The translations under genes were made by a program, and so were the position numbers. A DNA stretch of 64,000 bases from Sphingopyxis sp. (GTDB lineage: Bacteria; Pseudomonadota; Alphaproteobacteria; Sphingomonadales; Sphingomonadaceae): the NCBI RefSeq assembly GCF_019459305.1, contig NZ_JAIBES010000015.1, positions 1 to 64,000 of the forward strand, written 5' to 3'. The notes under the pieces were generated by a model. The model was not told the DNA's origin, did no database searches, and worked only from the letters and a program-made list of their open reading frames with translations. Shown one piece after another: positions 16,711 to 25,649 of the stretch (position 1 is its first letter; each line of letters opens with the position of its first letter).

Positions 16711-16727
16711 TTACATAAACTATGTAA
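16711..16727. promoter_or_regulatory. Palindromic operator between the divergent sulfide operon and peroxiredoxin-bigR genes
   Basis: TTACATA (16711-16717), spacer AAC, TATGTAA (16721-16727) is a perfect inverted repeat in the AT-rich 105-base gap between the divergent starts at 16686 and 16792. Symmetric AT-rich sites of this kind are bound by SqrR/BigR repressors. An overlapping smaller palindrome, GTTTA-CA-TAAAC, is at 16709-16720. Binding by the protein encoded at 17421 is inferred. Confidence 0.65.
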
Positions 16728-16791
16728 TATACTATCTACGCTGCGTCAATAGGATCGCGATGACAGCAAATCGAAAAAGCAGGATGACATT

Positions 16792-17424
16792 ATGACCGAG
16801 GCAATTGTGCAGTCGATTTCGCCGATAAGGATGGGGGATAAAGCTCCCGATTTTCGGGCGCGAACGACGATGGGAGAGAAATCGCTCGCTGATTTTCGTG
16901 GGCAGTGGCTCATTTTTTTTTCGCACCCAGCCGATTTCACTCCGGTCTGCACTACTGAGTTTCTGGCTTTGGCAAGGGCCGTGGATCGGTTTGAAGCGGC
17001 GGGATGTGCACTACTCGGCCTCTCTGTGGACAGCCTCTATTCCCATCTGGCTTGGGTCCGCGCGATTGAAGATCAGCATGGGATAAAAATACCGTTTCCC
17101 ATAGTTGAAGACCCGAGCATGGCAGTGGGCCGCGCCTATGGCATGATCGATGAGACAGCCGTTGATAGTACAGCGATCCGCTCAAGCTATTTTATCGACC
17201 CCGAAGGCGTTGTGCGGGCATCAACATGCTATCCGCACAATGTTGGCCGCTCGGTTGCTGAAATGCTGCGACTGCTCTGCGCATTGCAAGCCGTTTCCGA
17301 CGGCAAGGGGCTTACACCTGAAGGTTGGCAAAACGGTGACCCATTGCTTGCTCTTCCGGCAGCTACGCTCTCAGAGATGCTCCCTGGGCAGGGCTGGTTT
17401 TGTCAGAAAGTCGAAACCAAATGA
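16792..17424 (+). CDS. 1-Cys (Prx6-type) peroxiredoxin
   Basis: A 210-residue peroxiredoxin with the peroxidatic motif PADFTPVCTTE; the catalytic cysteine is C53. The length and long C-terminal part fit the Prx6/AhpC-like 1-Cys group. It reduces peroxides; some members also react with per- and polysulfides, which would fit the neighbours. It is divergent from the persulfide operon and overlaps the regulator gene by four bases (ATGA), so the two are co-transcribed and probably autoregulated. A second homologue of different sequence lies at 43329-43958. Confidence 0.92.
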   Translation: MTEAIVQSISPIRMGDKAPDFRARTTMGEKSLADFRGQWLIFFSHPADFTPVCTTEFLALARAVDRFEAAGCALLGLSVDSLYSHLAWVRAIEDQHGIKIPFPIVEDPSMAVGRAYGMIDETAVDSTAIRSSYFIDPEGVVRASTCYPHNVGRSVAEMLRLLCALQAVSDGKGLTPEGWQNGDPLLALPAATLSEMLPGQGWFCQKVETK

Positions 17425-17819
17425 AGGCGCTCTTTGAGAGCCGTGCCCATGCCGTGGTCGCTGCAGACAAACTTAAAGTCTATGCACAGCCGCAAAGGCT
17501 AATGATCCTATCCTGCCTTCTGCGCGGCGAGCATACGGTGAGTGAGATTGATGCTGTAACGGGCATAGGTCAACCCGCGCTTAGTCAGCAACTGGCCGAA
17601 CTGCGCCGAAACGAACTTGTTAGAACGCGTCGGGTGTCGAAACAGATTTGGTATGATCTTGCTGATGACAAAGTGCGTCTCTGCGTGCGCAGCATGGAAG
17701 TCATACTGGGCGATAACCACGATCTCGAAGTCGCATTGGGTGAGGTAATCACTTCCCCTCCTTTGAAAAAGGACATCAAACGTCCGGCTGGAGCAGCCAG
17801 TTTTGTCAAAATTCTCTGA
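17421..17819 (+). CDS. bigR: SqrR/BigR-type persulfide-sensing ArsR repressor
   Basis: A 132-residue winged-helix protein. From ATG 17421 the two key cysteines are C32 (in LSCLLRGEH, helix before the HTH) and C88 (in RLCVRSME, C-terminal helix). These positions match the cysteine pair that forms a tetrasulfide bridge in SqrR/BigR. The recognition region is GQPALSQQLAELRRNELV at about 50-67. It should repress the divergent sulfide operon until persulfides oxidise the cysteines. The start overlaps the peroxiredoxin stop; a TTG at 17400 is possible but has weaker support. Confidence 0.85.
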   Translation: MKALFESRAHAVVAADKLKVYAQPQRLMILSCLLRGEHTVSEIDAVTGIGQPALSQQLAELRRNELVRTRRVSKQIWYDLADDKVRLCVRSMEVILGDNHDLEVALGEVITSPPLKKDIKRPAGAASFVKIL

Positions 17820-17853
17820 TCGAGCGCTCGGCTTGAAGCTGTTGATGCCGCAA

Positions 17854-18570
17854 ATGAGCAAGCGCTGCATTCACGTGCAACACGTGCCCAATGGAGGGTG
17901 GCGCAGGAAGCTTTTGGCCCCTTTGCTGATCAGCGCATTTCCAGCACATGCGTCCGCTTCTGAACCTGATACCGAATATTGGGCGGGTGTGTCCGCTTCG
18001 GGTTCGATAGGCGGTCACTGGCTTGGCTCGGCAGAAATATCGGTCCGTTCTGATGATGCGCAGATGCGGCAACCCACGACCGTTCTCCGGCCAATGATTG
18101 GCTATCAATTGCATAAGAATGCAAGTGTGTGGATAGGCTATACCAGAGTTGAGCAGCATCCTGACAACGGTTCGCAGATTGCGGAAAATCGGTTGTCCCA
18201 ACAGGTGAGTTTGAACTTGGGGAAAATTGGCAATGCTCATTTTTCTGCGAGAACGCGGATCGAGCAACGGTCTTATGAGAAGGTTCATGGCACTGCTTGG
18301 CGTATCCGGCAGCAACTCAGGCTGGCGATGCCTCTTCAGTCTGACCGGGCTAGCTTCATCATATCGACAGAGCCATATTTTACGCTCCGTACAAATATCT
18401 CAGGCAGCAATAGCGGGTTAGAGCAATGGAGAAATTTCATCGGCGTCAATGTCCCCGTGACGAAAAGCGTAGCGCTCGAAGCTGGATATCTCAATCGGTA
18501 CATCAAACGCCGCAACGCGCCGAACCGGGTCGACCACATTTTCCCCGTCACTCTTTCGTATCGCTTTTGA
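17854..18570 (+). CDS. DUF2490 outer-membrane-type protein
   Basis: About 238 residues with a signal peptide (basic WRRK then hydrophobic LLAPLLISAFPAHASA). The mature beta-rich protein has alternating aromatic and polar residues and ends in YRF, a terminal aromatic typical of outer-membrane barrels. The pattern fits DUF2490, unstudied outer-membrane proteins. It follows the regulator closely on the same strand. The start is uncertain: TTG 17803 and ATG 17845 are in frame, and no strong ribosome site is seen. Confidence 0.7.
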   Translation: MSKRCIHVQHVPNGGWRRKLLAPLLISAFPAHASASEPDTEYWAGVSASGSIGGHWLGSAEISVRSDDAQMRQPTTVLRPMIGYQLHKNASVWIGYTRVEQHPDNGSQIAENRLSQQVSLNLGKIGNAHFSARTRIEQRSYEKVHGTAWRIRQQLRLAMPLQSDRASFIISTEPYFTLRTNISGSNSGLEQWRNFIGVNVPVTKSVALEAGYLNRYIKRRNAPNRVDHIFPVTLSYRF

Positions 18571-18628
18571 TGGCCATTGCGAAGAACGTGATGGGCATAG
18601 CAAGGCGGCCCTGGAAAGGAGAGTGATG

Positions 18629-19882
18629 ATGCCATTCACCAACCACAAAGACCGGGAAGGGGTTGTTTCCGAACTGCATCTGCGCCGAATGCCTGCGTTG
18701 GCAGCGCCGTTGCGGATGATTCAGATATTGCGGGTTGTAGCATCTGATGATCGGGCGGTTGAGGCCTTGCATGTCGCGGCCATGCCGATCGCGCAAACAC
18801 ATATCAGACAAAGTGACCGCCATGTTGATGGTTGCAGCAACGAGGGTATCGAATTTCTTTGGGAGCAGCAAAGCGAAGCAAGCACAGCAACAATCATTCT
18901 TCCGGGTGCCGGCATACACCCATTTGTTGTAGCAGAGCATGAAAATGCTGCGATGAACTGGCTATATGAAGCGCCCGGTGAAGTGCTTCGCGCCATTCGT
19001 ATCGAGATTGTCGAAGATGACCTAATAGCGGACGCCATAATAAACGAAGACATTTTCGAGCGGGACAATCTGGTGAGTTGCCGCGTACCTGGCGGAGCGC
19101 GCTTCTGGTCGGACTTCAAACTCGGCCAAGATGGATTCGGCCGTTTGCTGGTCGCCGCCAACGGTATGTCAGCCTTCGATCTGGGCAGGGCTGTGCAACG
19201 CTTTCAGGAATTGGGGAATTATCGCAACCTGGCTCTGCTGGGGTTAAAAGTAACGCAGACGAACAGCCCTGAACTAGCCGTCCGTGAGGCTAAGTTGCTT
19301 GAGATTAGCGAAAAGATCGTGGTCGCCGACCACGACGACCTGCTCCTTGACGCACTCATCGATCTTGCCGCGCGCACGACTGCTCTGAATGCGCAAACAG
19401 CGTACAGGATGAGTGCCACAGAGGCATATAGCGAAGTCGCGCTGCACCGATTGCACGCACTGCAGGCCGAACCCATAGCGGGTTATCAAACGCTGGCGGG
19501 CTTTACCGAAAGGCGGCTGCTCCCCGCTGTAAAGACATGCCGCTCGTTTGGGATCAGGCTTGAATCATTGGCACAGCGTATTGAACGAGCAACTGCGCAG
19601 CTCAGAACGCGAATAGAAATGCGCATTCAAAATCAAAATAGCGAGATGCTTGCGTCGATGAACGAGAGCTCTGCGCGCCAGTTGAAACTTCAGCATCTGG
19701 TGGAAGGCCTGTCGGTGGTTGGTGTAAGCTATTATGTGGTGGGGCTCATCGCCTATATGGTCAAAGCTGTTGACCCAGTGTTAGTGGGTATTGATTCCAA
19801 CCATATCGTAGCATACGCGACGCCCGCAGTTATTATGGTTGCGTGGTTCTATCTGCGTCGCCGCATGAACAGGACGCGATGA
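18629..19882 (+). CDS. DUF3422 family protein
   Basis: A roughly 417-residue protein recognised as DUF3422 from overall pattern: an N-terminal region with repeated short strands, a central helical part, and two membrane helices near the C-terminus (about residues 365-385 and 395-410) ending in RRRMNRTR. DUF3422 proteins are inner-membrane anchored and of unknown function. AAGGAG at 18616-18621 favours ATG 18629 (or 18626). It follows DUF2490 by about 60 bases on the same strand. Confidence 0.75.
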   Translation: MPFTNHKDREGVVSELHLRRMPALAAPLRMIQILRVVASDDRAVEALHVAAMPIAQTHIRQSDRHVDGCSNEGIEFLWEQQSEASTATIILPGAGIHPFVVAEHENAAMNWLYEAPGEVLRAIRIEIVEDDLIADAIINEDIFERDNLVSCRVPGGARFWSDFKLGQDGFGRLLVAANGMSAFDLGRAVQRFQELGNYRNLALLGLKVTQTNSPELAVREAKLLEISEKIVVADHDDLLLDALIDLAARTTALNAQTAYRMSATEAYSEVALHRLHALQAEPIAGYQTLAGFTERRLLPAVKTCRSFGIRLESLAQRIERATAQLRTRIEMRIQNQNSEMLASMNESSARQLKLQHLVEGLSVVGVSYYVVGLIAYMVKAVDPVLVGIDSNHIVAYATPAVIMVAWFYLRRRMNRTR

Positions 19883-20145
19883 TGGTTAGAAAAGCGGCGG
19901 TAACGGGACACCATTTAGACGTTTTCAGCGATCAGTACCGAAGCATCCAAGCCCCACGCCGGGATTTTTCCGTCATTGGTAAAAAAACAGGTCGCGATAC
20001 CGCATTTTTAGAAAATACGGAACGCAGCCCAGCTTCAGCTTTTGCGTGTCTCCACCAAACCAGCTGTTTGAATGATCCAAAACGCTTTGCCACCGCCCAT
20101 GTCACCAAAACGTCTCCGCGCCTCGGTGTTTGGGGAGTAACAGCT

Positions 20146-20574
20146 GTGGGTGATTTCAAACCCGAACATGTGGCTGAAGAACCCGCCCCAATGCTGCCGG
20201 TTCACCAGAAGATAACGGAACATCTCGCCGCCGAGCGCACTTTTCTCGCATGGATAAGGACATCGGTAGCGATCATCAGCCTTGGCTTTGTAGTAGCCAA
20301 ATTCGGCTTGTGGCTGCATGAGCTTGCGAGCCGATTTGACCCAGACCTTAAAACGTCGGGAACAGGAGCATCACTACCCATCGGGGTCAGCATGATGGTT
20401 TTTGGTAGTCTAATTGCCATATTGGCTGCGTGCCATTTCTTTTTGATCGAGAGGGCAATCGAGCGCGGCGACTTTAAATCCAACCGGCAAATGGTCATTG
20501 GGACGTCAGCCGGGATCGTCCTGCTATCGGTCGCCATCATTGGCTATCTTGTACTCACAACAGTCTATTTATAA
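20146..20574 (+). CDS. DUF202 (YidH-type) membrane protein
   Basis: About 142 residues. The DUF202 signature LAAERTFLAWIRTSVAIISL begins near residue 26, followed by two further hydrophobic helices near 80-100 and 115-140. DUF202 proteins are small inner-membrane proteins of unknown role. The frame is open back to 19843, inside DUF3422. I chose GTG 20146 because GGGGAG lies eight bases before it; ATG 20191 is the alternative. The upstream open part has no protein-like pattern. Confidence 0.8.
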   Translation: MGDFKPEHVAEEPAPMLPVHQKITEHLAAERTFLAWIRTSVAIISLGFVVAKFGLWLHELASRFDPDLKTSGTGASLPIGVSMMVFGSLIAILAACHFFLIERAIERGDFKSNRQMVIGTSAGIVLLSVAIIGYLVLTTVYL

Positions 20575-20639
20575 TCGATAGAGGGTGGCGCCCTATCTCG
20601 TGGCGTTCTGTAGGTCTGGTGCCACATGGAATAAACCGA

Positions 20640-20987
20640 TTAACTTTGTGCGCGATAGGCCTTGAGGCCACCAGCTATATATTTCGCATTTTTATATCCC
20701 ATTGCTCGCAGGGTGTCAGCGGACAGCGCGCCGCGATTGTTGGCATTGCAGTAGCACAGGATGGTCGTATCAAGATCGGGCACTACGCCTTCAATGTTCA
20801 TTTCAAGTTTACCCCGGCTCACGTTGACTGAACCTGCGATATGATCAGCTTGGTGCTCCTCGCTGTCTCTGATATCGACGAGCACAGCTCCGTGAGCGAC
20901 AAGATCGCTGACATCCTCGGCTGCAACGCCCGACACACGAGCCTGCGCTGCATCAGCGAGATCCTGAAATTTTTGAGTGTAGGCCAT
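20640..20987 (-). CDS. Single-domain rhodanese
   Basis: A 115-residue rhodanese-like protein with the active-site loop CNANNR (catalytic cysteine at about residue 81, arginine five positions later) and DIRDSEEHQADHIAGS near residue 38, the CH2A motif. It would transfer sulfane sulfur to thiols in the cytoplasm. GGAG precedes ATG 20987. It stands alone between two convergent/divergent neighbours and adds to the sulfur-handling theme. Its transcription start must lie in the 20988-21271 gap shared with the divergent MFS gene. Confidence 0.9.
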   Translation of the reverse strand: MAYTQKFQDLADAAQARVSGVAAEDVSDLVAHGAVLVDIRDSEEHQADHIAGSVNVSRGKLEMNIEGVVPDLDTTILCYCNANNRGALSADTLRAMGYKNAKYIAGGLKAYRAQS

Positions 20988-21271
20988 TATTGCTCCGTCT
21001 TCGTTCGTGTCGTGGAAAGTGCGCGCTATTAGACTGAACCGAACTCCCAACGTCAACTGCACAACGCGGATTAGGGATCGATATATGCGAGTGTGGCCGA
21101 ATTAGCCAAATACTGCAATTGAAGCACGAATGTTGCGCCCCTCAGTCACACCTTTCATCCTTTAGGCCGGGGATTATCAGACGACTTTGGTTTGCCTTTG
21201 CTGATCAATATTGCCTCGTTTTATCCGCCGCATGGCATAAAGGATATGAAAATAGTTAAAAGGCACACGCA

Positions 21272-22519
21272 ATGGCTCTTCAACAGGCAACGATCAAACT
21301 CGGGATAGTAGAGAATCTTCCTCAATTTGCTTTGCTCGTCGTTATAAACGCATTTGTCGGGGGGATGATCGGTATCGAACGATCAATCCTACCAACGCTC
21401 GCCGAAGTCGAGTTTGGCTTAGCCGAGCGAACCGCGATCTTGTCGTTCATCGCAGTATTTGGCGTCACCAAGGCCTTCTCCAATTACGTCGCCGGGCGGC
21501 TAGGGGACAGATGGGGCCGCAAGCCAGTTCTGATCGCTGGCTGGATCATTGCTGCACCTGTGCCGTTTCTGCTGATGTGGGGTCCCACCTGGACCTGGAT
21601 TATTGTAGCAAATGTTTTCTTGGGCGTCAGTCAAGGTCTTACTTGGTCCACCGCAGTCATCATGAAGATCGATCTTGCGGGCCCAAAAAATCGCGGCCTT
21701 GCAATGGGACTCAATGAATTTGCGGGATATTTCGCAGTCGCTGCCTCGGCTTGGGCTACGGGCTATATCGCCGTTCGATATGGCCTGCGGCCCGAACCCT
21801 TTTATCTCGGCGTCGGCTTCGTCGCCGCAGGCCTGCTACTGTCGATCCTCGCGGTTCGCGAGACCCGGTCGCATATCGCAGTCGAAGTTGCGTCGCATGT
21901 TGCGGATACGGATGGCCAATATAGCGAAGCCGAGATATTCAAACAGACGACTTGGCGTGACCGAAATCTCTCCTCGGCTACGCAAGCGGGGTTAGTCAAC
22001 AATCTGAACGATGGCATGGCTTGGGGTCTGTTCCCGCTCATTTTTGTGGCAGCTGGGCTGAATCTGTCGCAAATTGGCATCCTCGCTTCAATCTATCCGG
22101 GGGTTTGGGGCGTCGCTCAATTGATTACTGGAAGCCTATCTGATCGTATTGGCCGCAAATGGCTTATTGCTGCAGGCATGTGGGTCCAGGCTGGTGGCAT
22201 CTTGGTCACGGCGCTATCGGCTGGTTTTGGGCTATTTGCTGTTGGTGCAGTACTCTTGGGTCTCGGGACTGCGATGGTCTATCCGACTTTGCTTGCCAGC
22301 ATCGGCGATATCGCCCACCCGTCGTGGCGCGGGTCTGCGGTTGGCGTATACCGGCTATGGCGCGACCTTGGTTACGCCTTCGGTGCGGTGATTGCAGGCG
22401 TTGTTGCCGACTATTTCGGGCTATCGATGGCTGCCATCGTCGTTGCCAGTCTTACCTTCCTGTCTGGTTGCATTGTGGCAATCCGGATGAGCGAGACGCT
22501 GCGCACGCCAGCGCATTAG
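21272..22519 (+). CDS. Major facilitator superfamily transporter
   Basis: A 415-residue transporter with twelve predicted helices. The MFS loop motif GRLGDRWGRKPVL is at about residues 79-91, and the repeated SDRIGRKWL loop is at about 291-299. The substrate cannot be read from sequence. It is divergent from the rhodanese and overlaps the end of the convergent methyltransferase gene by four bases. Codon use looks like its neighbours. Confidence 0.88.
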   Translation: MALQQATIKLGIVENLPQFALLVVINAFVGGMIGIERSILPTLAEVEFGLAERTAILSFIAVFGVTKAFSNYVAGRLGDRWGRKPVLIAGWIIAAPVPFLLMWGPTWTWIIVANVFLGVSQGLTWSTAVIMKIDLAGPKNRGLAMGLNEFAGYFAVAASAWATGYIAVRYGLRPEPFYLGVGFVAAGLLLSILAVRETRSHIAVEVASHVADTDGQYSEAEIFKQTTWRDRNLSSATQAGLVNNLNDGMAWGLFPLIFVAAGLNLSQIGILASIYPGVWGVAQLITGSLSDRIGRKWLIAAGMWVQAGGILVTALSAGFGLFAVGAVLLGLGTAMVYPTLLASIGDIAHPSWRGSAVGVYRLWRDLGYAFGAVIAGVVADYFGLSMAAIVVASLTFLSGCIVAIRMSETLRTPAH

Positions 22520-23382
22520 GCTTTGGCCGGCACCAGCAAGGCCTTGGCGGGCATCATGACACCCGAAGTTGGCTTGTAGTATTGAGCAAACAGCGCCAGC
22601 AGTTCCTTCTCGATCCGCAAGCGCAACCCAACATCCTCCTCAGCAAGGTGGCTTGCAAATGCCATCGATGACATAACAAACCGAACAGCATCGTCGGGGG
22701 AGGCGTTTGCGCCACCGATGGGAAGTAGCCCAATCCATTCGATGATCTCAGCATCTTCGAATCCACCGGAAAGCAATATCTCCCTCAAATAATCACGCTC
22801 TCCATAGGCAAATGGACCTGGGGCACGTGGCTCGGTTGGGGGAAGATCAATATGCGATCGCACCACGCCTATCATCTCCATCATCCAGGCGTTTTCCTTG
22901 GGGAGCGCCCAGACGGCGAGATCGATTTTGCCGCCCAGCTTGACCATCTCATGAAGATTGAAAAAGGCAGCCTTTGGTTCGCCAAAAAACATGCTTCCAA
23001 ACCGCGAGAACAGGCGGTCAAATGGTGCTTGCTCGAGTTTTGCTGTCGCTGCATCCGCGCAGATAAAGCTCGTGTTGTTGGCGTGGACCTTTTCCGCGCG
23101 CGTGCGCGATGCTTGAATCAGGACCGGCGAGATATCGAGGCCTGTTACGAATCCACTTGATCCGACTTCTTGCGCGATCGCAATTGTCGTTCCGCCTCCT
23201 CCGCACCCGACGTCAAGGACGTGTTCGCCGGGCTTGAATGCCGCATGATCAAGAAGCGCTGTTCCAATCGGTGCAATCATGCTCTCGAACCGGTCCAGAT
23301 TGGCAAGCCATTTGACCCCCATTTCACCGGCCCAATCTTCAGCCTTTAGTTCATCAGGCGCATGTAGATCGGATTGTTGCAT
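22516..23382 (-). CDS. SAM-dependent class I methyltransferase
   Basis: A 288-residue protein with motif I VLDVGCGGGGTTIAIA at about residues 55-70, an acidic residue GLDIS at the end of strand 2 and the post-motif ICADAATAKLEQAPFD. This is the usual small-molecule methyltransferase (Methyltransf_25/11) layout. The substrate is unknown. It has no operon partner on its strand. Confidence 0.88.
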   Translation of the reverse strand: MQQSDLHAPDELKAEDWAGEMGVKWLANLDRFESMIAPIGTALLDHAAFKPGEHVLDVGCGGGGTTIAIAQEVGSSGFVTGLDISPVLIQASRTRAEKVHANNTSFICADAATAKLEQAPFDRLFSRFGSMFFGEPKAAFFNLHEMVKLGGKIDLAVWALPKENAWMMEMIGVVRSHIDLPPTEPRAPGPFAYGERDYLREILLSGGFEDAEIIEWIGLLPIGGANASPDDAVRFVMSSMAFASHLAEEDVGLRLRIEKELLALFAQYYKPTSGVMMPAKALLVPAKA

Positions 23383-23515
23383 TTGAATGGAACCTCAAAG
23401 TTAAACCTATGTTACGAATCTGCTATAAAAAGTGAGTTAGCAAGGTAATTTGCATTGAGACAATCGAGGGAACGCCTACGATCAATCCAAAATGTAACAT
23501 TAAGGAGCCTTCAAA

Positions 23516-24064
23516 ATGAAATCGCGAGCTTTTCTTATCCTTGCCTCCATTGCTGCGGTTTCGGCCGCACCGCTCACTGCATCTGAGGGTAGCTTTAAAA
23601 AGGGACCAGTATTCACCGAATTCGGACCCGTCGCACCCGTGGAAGGCGCATTGACCGTTCCATCCACAACTGCGTTCAAAGTGGCGTTTGATGTCGCCGC
23701 ACCAGCAGACGCTGGGAAGCTCAATCGGACAATTGAAAGCGCTGCACGCTTTATCAATATGCATGTAGCGGCCGGCATCGACGAAAAAAATATCGATCTG
23801 GCCATTGTAGTGCATGGCGGTGCCGCGCTCGACTTGACGACGGCTAATTTTTATTCCGCGAAAAAGGACGGTGCTCAAAACGGAAATATCGAAGCGATAC
23901 GCCAGCTCCAAGCACACGGGGTCAAGCTCTACCTTTGCGGTCAGAGTGCAGCCGCACATGGTATTGCAAAGTCCGATCTCCTACCCGGTGTGGAAATTTC
24001 GTTGTCAGCAATGACGGCGCATGCTGTGTTACAGCAGCAAGGATATACGCTAAACCCGTTTTGA
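23516..24064 (+). CDS. Exported DsrE/DsrF-like protein
   Basis: A 182-residue protein with a signal peptide (about 1-22) and a DsrE-fold domain. The conserved cysteine is in LYLCGQSAAAHG at about residue 141, and LAIVVHGGAA near 101 is the strand-loop pattern of the family. DsrE proteins bind or relay sulfane sulfur; secreted versions are poorly understood. The 133 bases upstream lack a gene and should hold its promoter; AAGGAG precedes the ATG. It converges on the broken glycosyltransferase gene. Confidence 0.85.
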   Translation: MKSRAFLILASIAAVSAAPLTASEGSFKKGPVFTEFGPVAPVEGALTVPSTTAFKVAFDVAAPADAGKLNRTIESAARFINMHVAAGIDEKNIDLAIVVHGGAALDLTTANFYSAKKDGAQNGNIEAIRQLQAHGVKLYLCGQSAAAHGIAKSDLLPGVEISLSAMTAHAVLQQQGYTLNPF

Positions 24065-24090
24065 GCGAATATGGTGCATCTGGTCAAAGG

Positions 24091-25467
24091 CTAGCCGACC
24101 GGGCAGTTATAAATTCCATCACTTCCTCGCTTGGCCGAGACCTGAATTTTATTGGTATCGCCCATTCCTATTGTCAGCACCGTCTCCATCCGTTGAAGAG
24201 CGCTGGTGCCAGGTCGTTTGGGAAACAGCGGCGGACCGATTGGCAAGGGTAGGGATATTGTCGTTCCTACTACATCCTCAAAACGCGCAAGCGAGGCTTC
24301 AGCAAGGCGCGACCAAATCATCGTCCGGCCAAGCGTATAAGTGCGTCTGCACCATGCCAGCAAGGAATTGGGGTCGGCAAACAGACTGTTGATGGCGGAG
24401 CTGAACCCTGCACTATCTCCGAAACCGACCAGGCGTCCCAGCCCGCTAGCAAGCAATTTGCGGGCTTGAACATAGGGCGTCGAGACTATTGGCTTGCCCA
24501 ATCCCACCGCATAAGCGAGCGTGCCTGATGTCACCTGCGCCCAGTTGAGTTACGGCGTCACGTAAACATCGGCGGCGGCAAAATAATCGAGCACGTCTTC
24601 GGTATTGAAAAAGGCATCGATGAAGCGAACATAGTTTGTCATGCTCAGGTCTTCGGCGAGCGCAATCAGGGACTCTCGATAGGACTAGCCATTTTGCGCG
24701 ATGCAATGCGGATGCGACGTACCAAGGACAAGATAAAGTGCGCCGGGATTTCGCGCGATAATATCCGGCATCGCAGCGATCATCGTCTCGATTCCTTTCC
24801 CGAGCGAAAGCAAGGCGAAGGTCAGGATCACATCGCAAGTTTCAAGGCCCAGCTTCACCTTCATCGATGTAGTAGATGTGAATGGCCTGTCCGGTATCCC
24901 GTGAGGAACGACCACGACTTGATCCGGGTCTGCTCCATAGGGTTCGAGTAGAATCATCCGCGCGGCATCAGCCATGACGATGATCGTCTCGCAACCGTCC
25001 ATCAGCGCCAGCGTTACACGCCTCTAGTCAGGATCAGGCTCGGCCAGAACGGTATGAAGCGCGACTGCTACTGGCACCTTCATCCGGCCTATCAGGGACA
25101 GGATATAATCACCTGCTCTGCCGCCAAATATGCCGAACTCGTGCTGAATCCAGATCATATCAGCGCCGCTCGCCGTAATGCCGCGGGCGGCGCGTGCATA
25201 GGACGCCAACTCATCTTGGTTTATCAACCCACTGATGCGATCTGGGTAAGCATAATGTTTGCCCGGATCGTTCAGCGCCCAGATATCGACCTTAATGTCG
25301 GGATAGCGCAGTGCCATCGCTTGGGAGACATCAGTGGTATAAGTCGCGATGCCACACCGCCGCGGGAGATGGTTGCCGATCAACGCGATATGCCTTACGC
25401 GATTGCGGTCTGGAACAGAGATTTCGAATGCTAGTCTAGGTTCCTGAGCAGGCGGCGTAGTTTTCAT
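24091..25467 (-). pseudogene. Glycosyltransferase family 4-like gene broken by three in-frame stops
   Basis: One continuous minus-strand frame reads as a glycosyltransferase: NHLPRRCGIATYT near the start, ILTFALLSLGKGIETMI in the middle and TSGTLAYAVGLGKPIVSTPY (donor-binding part) later. It is interrupted by TAG at 25024-25026, TAG at 24685-24687 and TAA at 24550-24552. The reading frame resumes at once each time, without indels. Family context suggests these replaced Q or E, E and Y codons. The C-terminus also diverges soon after SALQRM, where relatives continue into another domain. It is downstream of, and overlaps by four bases, a small ORF at 25464-25613. Confidence 0.75.
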
Positions 25468-25613
25468 TGGCTAGTCGTTCGAAGAATTGCGGTTTTGCTA
25501 CCTTTCGCCTTGGCCTTTTGCAGCCAACCCAACCATTCCTGATAGCGAGGTCGTTCGCCCACAATCCGTATTGGCACGTATTTGCTAGCGTCGAGCCATG
25601 CATGCTTCAACAT
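25464..25613 (-). CDS. Small uncharacterised ORF coupled to the broken glycosyltransferase
   Basis: A 49-residue ORF, rich in basic and aromatic residues (RPRYQEWLGWLQKAKAKG), whose stop overlaps the glycosyltransferase ATG (ATGA). The frame stays open and protein-like upstream to about 25646, where a frameshift would be needed to reach the ATG at 25640-25642. It may therefore be the remainder of a slightly longer gene damaged by a small indel. I do not recognise a family. Confidence 0.4.
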   Translation of the reverse strand: MLKHAWLDASKYVPIRIVGERPRYQEWLGWLQKAKAKGSKTAILRTTSQ

Positions 25614-25649
25614 GCCTTGTTCTGGGTTGCCCGCATCACGTCCATTGGC

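Noticed and set aside
19843-20145. Upstream extension of the DUF202 gene
   Set aside because: It overlaps DUF3422, lacks protein-like pattern and has no start signal as good as GTG 20146.
20577-20597. Hairpin between DUF202 and rhodanese genes
   Set aside because: The stem needs a bulge and is short; not enough to call a bidirectional terminator.
23436-23465. Possible FNR half sites before the DsrE gene
   Set aside because: Only one half resembles the consensus; spacing to a second half is wrong.
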